Assembly: GCA_030680855.1 (NCBI GenBank)
Contig: JAUXUN010000013.1
Location: 1-35,187, forward strand
Direction: 5' to 3'
Length of the DNA stretch: 35,187 nucleotides
Source of the DNA: Aestuariivirga sp.
GTDB lineage: Bacteria > Pseudomonadota > Alphaproteobacteria > Rhizobiales > Aestuariivirgaceae
Shown here: one piece after another, positions 31,422 through 35,187 of the stretch
Position numbering within the stretch: the first letter of the stretch is position 1
Layout: each line of letters begins with the position of its first letter
Notes under the pieces: generated by a model
The model's input: only the letters and a program-made list of their open reading frames with translations
Told to the model about the DNA's origin: nothing
The model's database searches: none
Position numbers and translations under genes: made by a program

Positions 31422-32264
31422 TTAGCGCAATTCTTCGGGGAAGCCCACCTTTGGTTCAGGCGGCTTCACCCCAAACCACATCTCGAATGATTTCGAGTAG
31501 GTCCCGAATTCCACACCGGTCAGCGCCTCGCGGAAGGCGATGTTGACGAAGTTCAGGAAATCCTGGTCGCCGCGCTTCACCGCGCAGGAATAGGTTTGCG
31601 GATTCCAGCCATAGCCGCCGTCCACATATTTCCCTGGGTTCTGTTTCATGAACCACTGCAGCGATGACATGTCGGTAGCAGCTGCGTCCGCCCGGCCCGA
31701 ATTGAGCGCCTGGTACATCAGGTCGACGCTCTCATACTGGTCGACCTTTGCTTCCGGCAATGCGTAATGCACCATTTCCTCCGCATAGACATTCTGCAGA
31801 ACCGAAACCGTGACGCCGGCCCCGGCGGCCTTCATCTCGTCACGCGATTTGTATTTGCCGCCCGCCGTCATCATCAGGCCAACGCCCTCGCGGTAATAGG
31901 GAATGGTGAAGTTCACCTGCTGGGCCCGCTCGGCGGTCACCGTCATGAACTGGCAGGTGATATCCACCTTGTCAGTGACGAGGTTGGGAATGCGCGCGTC
32001 CGACGCCTGGTTTACATATTCGATTTTCGTGTCGTCGCCGAACAGGCCCTTGGCGACAATCTTGGCCACATCGACATCGAAGCCCGCCATGTCGCCCTTC
32101 TCGTCGCGGAAATGCCAGGGCGGATTGCCCACGCCCGTTCCCACGATGAGCTTGCCGCGCTGCAGGACATCCTCAAGCTTGCCCGCAAGCGCCGCGTTGC
32201 CAAATCCTGATGCCAGTGTTGCGGCACACAGGCCTGCCAATAACGTGAATTTCCATCTGTTCAT
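31422..32264 (-). CDS. Periplasmic amino-acid-binding protein of ABC transporter
   Basis: Type II substrate-binding protein of 280 residues, PAAT family. A signal peptide covers about residues 1-27 (ending GNAALA). The mature domain begins with LEDVLQRGKLIVGTGVGNPPWHFRDEKGDMAGFDVDVAKIVA, as in SBP_bac_3 proteins. The segment VTDKVDITCQFMTVTAERAQQVNFTIPYYREGV lines the ligand cleft. The substrate is a polar amino acid or relative; which one is not clear. First gene of a five-gene minus-strand operon that ends in RidA; its promoter lies in the shared region with the divergent IclR gene. Confidence 0.93.
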   Translation of the reverse strand: MNRWKFTLLAGLCAATLASGFGNAALAGKLEDVLQRGKLIVGTGVGNPPWHFRDEKGDMAGFDVDVAKIVAKGLFGDDTKIEYVNQASDARIPNLVTDKVDITCQFMTVTAERAQQVNFTIPYYREGVGLMMTAGGKYKSRDEMKAAGAGVTVSVLQNVYAEEMVHYALPEAKVDQYESVDLMYQALNSGRADAAATDMSSLQWFMKQNPGKYVDGGYGWNPQTYSCAVKRGDQDFLNFVNIAFREALTGVEFGTYSKSFEMWFGVKPPEPKVGFPEELR

Positions 32265-32298
32265 GACACCCTCCCAGGTGAATTGTGTTGTTCATTTT

Positions 32299-32316
32299 TG
32301 TCCTTTATAATGGACA
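32299..32316. promoter_or_regulatory. Palindromic operator candidate 1 (IclR)
   Basis: The 18-bp site tgtcctttataatggaca has inverted ends tgtcc/ggaca around an AT-rich centre. It lies in the divergent region between the ABC transporter operon and the iclR-type gene, 35 bases upstream of the binding-protein ATG. Together with the next site, at exactly 20-bp spacing, it is a probable binding site for the IclR regulator. Confidence 0.6.
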
Positions 32317-32318
32317 TA

Positions 32319-32336
32319 GTTCCTTTATAAAGGACA
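32319..32336. promoter_or_regulatory. Palindromic operator candidate 2 (IclR)
   Basis: The core tcctttataaagga (32321-32334) is a perfect 14-bp palindrome and shares tcctttataa with the first site, 20 bp away. Two such sites two helical turns apart fit cooperative binding by IclR-type dimers or tetramers. It is positioned to control both divergent transcripts. Confidence 0.62.
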
Positions 32337-32400
32337 ATTGAACGCTATACGAGACTCGAAAATCATGCAAGTGCTATCCGCACTGAACCAAGGGGAATTC

Positions 32401-33177
32401 ATGGACCAGGTCGTAAACAAGCGCAGCACCAAGCCGGCGCGCGAAAGACAAAATGGGATTGACCGGGCCATCGAAATTCTCGACGCGCTGTTGCGAACCC
32501 ACAGGCCGACCACCGTTGGCGATCTCGCCAAACAGATCGGCGCGCCCCGCTCAACCCTCTATTCCATCACCAACCGCCTGATTGAAGCGGGCATCCTTGA
32601 ACAGGTCGGAGACGAGGGCACGGTTTACTTTGGCCAGACGGCCCACCTCTATGGCCGCGCCTATGCCGATGCCAATCCCCTGCACCGGCGCTGCCGTGAA
32701 GCGCTCGACCGGCTCGCCATGCAGACCGCGGCGACAGCCCAACTCTGCGCGCTGCGCGGCAACAAGTATGTGGTTGTCGACACCCGCGACGGTTCCGGGG
32801 TTTTCCGCATTACCACCGACATCGGCGTCGAGGTTCCCATTCCCTGGACCGCCTCGGGACGCCTGCTGCTTGACCACATGTCGGCTGACGAGATTCTGGA
32901 TTTCATTCCGGAAGAGGATTTCAGACTGCCCGATGGCCGTGTGGTAGATGCCAACACCTTCGTGGCTGACATCGCCCGGGCCCGCGCCGAAGGCAGTTGC
33001 ATGACGAACGGTTTATCCGACCGTTTCACCTGCTGCCTCGCAGCCCCCATCCGCGACCGGCGCGGCATTGCCGTGGCTACCTTGTGCTTCATCGTGCCGG
33101 TTGACTCGGCCCCGGAACGCAAACGCGAATTGCTGGACCGCCTTGTTGAATCGGCGCGCGAACTTTCAGATCAGTAG
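32401..33177 (+). CDS. IclR-family transcriptional regulator
   Basis: Regulator of 258 residues. The ATG at 32401 is preferred because aagggg is 6 bases upstream; a TTG at 32338 would start inside the operator region. The N-terminal winged helix (about 18-85) reads IDRAIEILDALL, TVGDLAKQIGAPRSTLYSITNRLIEAGIL; the C-terminal effector domain has the IclR features PIPWTASGRLLLDHM, CLAAPIRDRRGIAVATLCFIVP. It is divergent from the amino-acid transporter operon and probably controls it in response to the substrate or a breakdown product. Confidence 0.9.
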   Translation: MDQVVNKRSTKPARERQNGIDRAIEILDALLRTHRPTTVGDLAKQIGAPRSTLYSITNRLIEAGILEQVGDEGTVYFGQTAHLYGRAYADANPLHRRCREALDRLAMQTAATAQLCALRGNKYVVVDTRDGSGVFRITTDIGVEVPIPWTASGRLLLDHMSADEILDFIPEEDFRLPDGRVVDANTFVADIARARAEGSCMTNGLSDRFTCCLAAPIRDRRGIAVATLCFIVPVDSAPERKRELLDRLVESARELSDQ

Positions 33178-33182
33178 GAGGC

Positions 33183-33626
33183 TCAAACCTTCAGGCTGGT
33201 CCCTGCCCTGGGCAGCAAGCGCAACTCGTCAACCTCCACCACGGTTTTCCCAATCGGAAACAGCGAGGCCAGCGCCAGCTTCACATGCGCCCAGGCAAAG
33301 GGAATGCCGATAATGGTGATGGCCAGGGCTGCCGCCGCCGTGATGTGCATGATGGCCAGCCACCAGCCCGCCAGCACGAACCAGATAATGTTGCCGATTG
33401 TGCCGAGCGCCCCCGTGCCGATGTCATGTTCGCCATAAAGCTGTTCGCGCGAGACGATGTCGTAACCGAAGGGCCAAAAGGTGTAGCGCGCCAGCATGAA
33501 GCAGGAGCGAGCCCAGGGAATGCCGATGATGGTGATCGCCATGATCACCCCGGCCAAAATCCAGCCGAGGCCCGCGAAGAACCCGCCAAGCACAAACCAC
33601 AGAATGTTGAGAATGAAAATCAGCAT
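33183..33626 (-). CDS. YccF-domain inner-membrane protein
   Basis: Small integral membrane protein of 147 residues with two copies of the YccF repeat: ILWFVLGGFFAGLGWILAGVIMAITIIGIPWARSCFMLARYTFWPFG and IIWFVLAGWWLAIMHITAAAALAITIIGIPFAWAHVKLALASLFPIG. Each holds a GW-rich helix and ITIIGIPxA motif. The function of this widespread family is unknown. It converges with the IclR gene (5-base gap) and is bordered upstream by the insertion sequence. Confidence 0.93.
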   Translation of the reverse strand: MLIFILNILWFVLGGFFAGLGWILAGVIMAITIIGIPWARSCFMLARYTFWPFGYDIVSREQLYGEHDIGTGALGTIGNIIWFVLAGWWLAIMHITAAAALAITIIGIPFAWAHVKLALASLFPIGKTVVEVDELRLLPRAGTSLKV

Positions 33627-33710
33627 GTCAGTTGCCCTCCCGAGCGGGAATGCAGATGGGAAGCGGCGGCTGGGAAATCAAGACTTGCCCTATTCTGTCA
33701 TCCCGGCGCA

Positions 33711-35187
33711 CGAGGCTGTGAAGGAATCTGGGTTTGCCTTGCCAACAGGATTATCGACCAGTTGTCTTGAAGATTGAGGTATCCGGGTGGCCGATTAGTC
33801 GTTGTGGAAACGGTTATGCGGTCTTGGTTCGCAGATGATTGGCCAGCATGATGTTGTGGGCGATTGCCTGCAGAAGGCCGGCGATTTTGGCTTTGGCTAT
33901 TCCTCGCAGGGACAGTCGGCCAAGACCACGGTTCTTCAGGTAGGCATTGACCAATTCGATGCGCTTGCGCCGCCGGTAGACGTCCTGACCGTATGAAGTG
34001 TTCATGCGCTCGCGCCAGTCCTTGAGTTCTTGCGGCTGGTTGAGCTTTTTCGCAAGCCGCCGCCTGAGCGTGTCAGCCTTGACCTCAGCCCGCTCTTCTG
34101 GAACTGGCGCAAAAACCATGACGCCATCTCTGGCCAGAGCGACAATGTCATCGTCTGCAGCATAGGTGCTGTCGACGAGGAGGCGCCCGGGCTTGCAGCC
34201 ATAGCGGCCAACGATGTCATCCACGATGGGGCGGGCCAGGCCGGTGTCATTGCGCCGGTCAGTTGCCATCACGGCCAGCACGAGGCCGTTGCCGCAAGCG
34301 GCAATCTGCATGTTGTAGCCTGGCTTGATGCTGCCGTCGGCAAAACGCATGTAACGGGCAGTGGGGTCGGTGAGCGAAGCCTTGGGCTCGGCTTTGCCCT
34401 CTTCCTCGCTCCGGTGCGTCTTGCGACGCTTTTCTTTCTCCTTTTGCAACTCAGCCAGAGCAGCAGCGGCTTTTGCCGCGCGCTCGCCCAGCTCGCGAGC
34501 TGCCCGCAACTGAGACGCCTTGCGCCGCCGAGAGGAAGCCGCCGGATCGGCATCGACCTCGGCTTTGAGCTGCGCCATCCGCTCCGCCGCAATCCGCCCG
34601 ATCCGTTCCAGGCGGGAAGTCCCCCCATAAGAACCTTTGCCCGCCGCAGCCTGGACCTTGGTGCCGTCGGCAATCACCTCCTCGAACGTCACCAGGCCTT
34701 CTGCCATCAAGGCCGTGACGCTCTCAGTGAGAAGCGTATCGAGCAGGCCCCCATGCCGTGTCCGGAAGTCGGAAAGCCCGTGGTAGTTCACCGGAACTCC
34801 GCCCGCAATCCACCGGTAGGACACATCGCGCTCCACCAGTCGTTCAAGCTCGCGGGCCGAACCCACCCCTTCAACCGCAGCATAAAGCCAAAGCGCCAGA
34901 AGTACCTGCGGGTCCGCCGCCGGGCGCCCCGCATCCCCCTCGCGTGAACCTATCGCTGCGTAAAATTGGCTGAGATCCATCTGCGTGACAAACGTCCACA
35001 CCAGACGCGCCGCATGGCCTTCCGGCAAAAGGCCATCGATATCAACCATCTCCCAGCCAACTTGGGACCGTTGTGGCCTGACAACATGCGCTTTGCCCTT
35101 CGTCATTCAACCTTCCCCTGCAAATCAAATTAAGCAGACTCAAGTGAATCACAAATCGAGCAAAACTGCTATTAATTCACAGCCTCG
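33711..35187. mobile_element. IS1182-type insertion sequence (right end at or past window edge)
   Basis: The 12-mer cgaggctgtgaa at 33711-33722 is repeated in inverted orientation as the last 12 bases of the window (35176-35187). Inward of these, further scattered matches follow (aat, gttt, ct), as expected of imperfect terminal repeats. They enclose the transposase gene with about 100 and 80 bases of flank, giving about 1.48 kb, a plausible size for this family. The true right end may lie a few bases past the window, so target duplication cannot be checked. The left repeat sits in a stretch that also resembles a dispersed intergenic repeat, so the left border is less certain. Confidence 0.6.
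33814..35106 (-). CDS. IS1182-family transposase (DDE)
   Basis: Apparently intact transposase of 430 residues. The N-terminal DUF772-like part includes PEGHAARLVWTFV, DPQVLLALWLYAAVEGVGSARELERLVERDVSYRWIAGG and DFRTRH. The catalytic domain begins with EEVIADGTKVQA (first Asp), then GYNMQIAACGNGLVLAVMATDRRNDTG, LLVDSTYAADDDIVAL (second Asp) and YRRRKRIELVNAYLKNRGLGRLSLRG (Glu). A charged Lys/Arg/Glu coiled coil of about 70 residues separates the first two acidic residues, as in this family. No frameshift or internal stop, so the element may be recently active. Confidence 0.92.
   Translation of the reverse strand: MTKGKAHVVRPQRSQVGWEMVDIDGLLPEGHAARLVWTFVTQMDLSQFYAAIGSREGDAGRPAADPQVLLALWLYAAVEGVGSARELERLVERDVSYRWIAGGVPVNYHGLSDFRTRHGGLLDTLLTESVTALMAEGLVTFEEVIADGTKVQAAAGKGSYGGTSRLERIGRIAAERMAQLKAEVDADPAASSRRRKASQLRAARELGERAAKAAAALAELQKEKEKRRKTHRSEEEGKAEPKASLTDPTARYMRFADGSIKPGYNMQIAACGNGLVLAVMATDRRNDTGLARPIVDDIVGRYGCKPGRLLVDSTYAADDDIVALARDGVMVFAPVPEERAEVKADTLRRRLAKKLNQPQELKDWRERMNTSYGQDVYRRRKRIELVNAYLKNRGLGRLSLRGIAKAKIAGLLQAIAHNIMLANHLRTKTA

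Overview
The window looks like chromosomal DNA of an alphaproteobacterium, probably of the Hyphomicrobiales (Rhizobiales). The evidence is the GC-rich coding sequence, a three-gene bc1 complex (Rieske, cytochrome b, cytochrome c1), an L25 ribosomal protein of the long CTC type with an Ala/Pro-rich tail, paired DUF995-like lipoproteins, and palindromic intergenic repeats of rhizobial style. This placement comes from gene content and style, not from a database search.

Left part (1-12.1 kb): a truncated ArsM-like methyltransferase, a small secreted protein and a second SAM methyltransferase; a periplasmic 5'-nucleotidase-type phosphoesterase; an L,D-transpeptidase between two related lipoproteins; a glyoxalase II-like hydrolase; two tandem MFS exporters that overlap each other and then prmB; a glutamine amidotransferase; a secreted RNase T2; a cold-shock protein; and a secreted DUF922 HExxH protein.

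Housekeeping core (12.1-22.9 kb): mtnP and the petABC operon with a clear terminator on the minus strand; trmL-hemF-apt on the plus strand; then a compact minus-strand operon (conserved hypothetical - rplY - pth - ychF - maoC - maoC). At the end of that operon a GIY-YIG nuclease gene sits exactly between two direct, nearly identical 106-bp palindromic repeats. The downstream repeat also supplies the last codons and stop of the second maoC gene.

Accessory stretch (22.9-28.4 kb): a large, visibly AT-rich gene for a SIR2-domain protein of about 1277 residues with all NADase motifs intact (a defence-associated sirtuin, DSR1/SIR2-DUF4020 style), then a mobile mystery protein A/B pair (XRE regulator plus Fic enzyme) behind an AT-rich promoter full of small repeats.

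Right part (28.1-35.2 kb): a small hypothetical, a stand-alone receiver protein, a polar amino-acid ABC transporter operon (binding protein, two permeases, ATPase) ending in a RidA-type deaminase, a divergent IclR regulator with two palindromic operator candidates spaced 20 bp apart, a YccF membrane protein, and an IS1182-type insertion sequence whose right terminal repeat reaches the last base of the window.

The most interesting items are the SIR2 protein and the repeat-GIY-YIG-repeat module. No rRNA, tRNA or CRISPR array was recognised, and no gene-free stretch exceeds about 250 bases.
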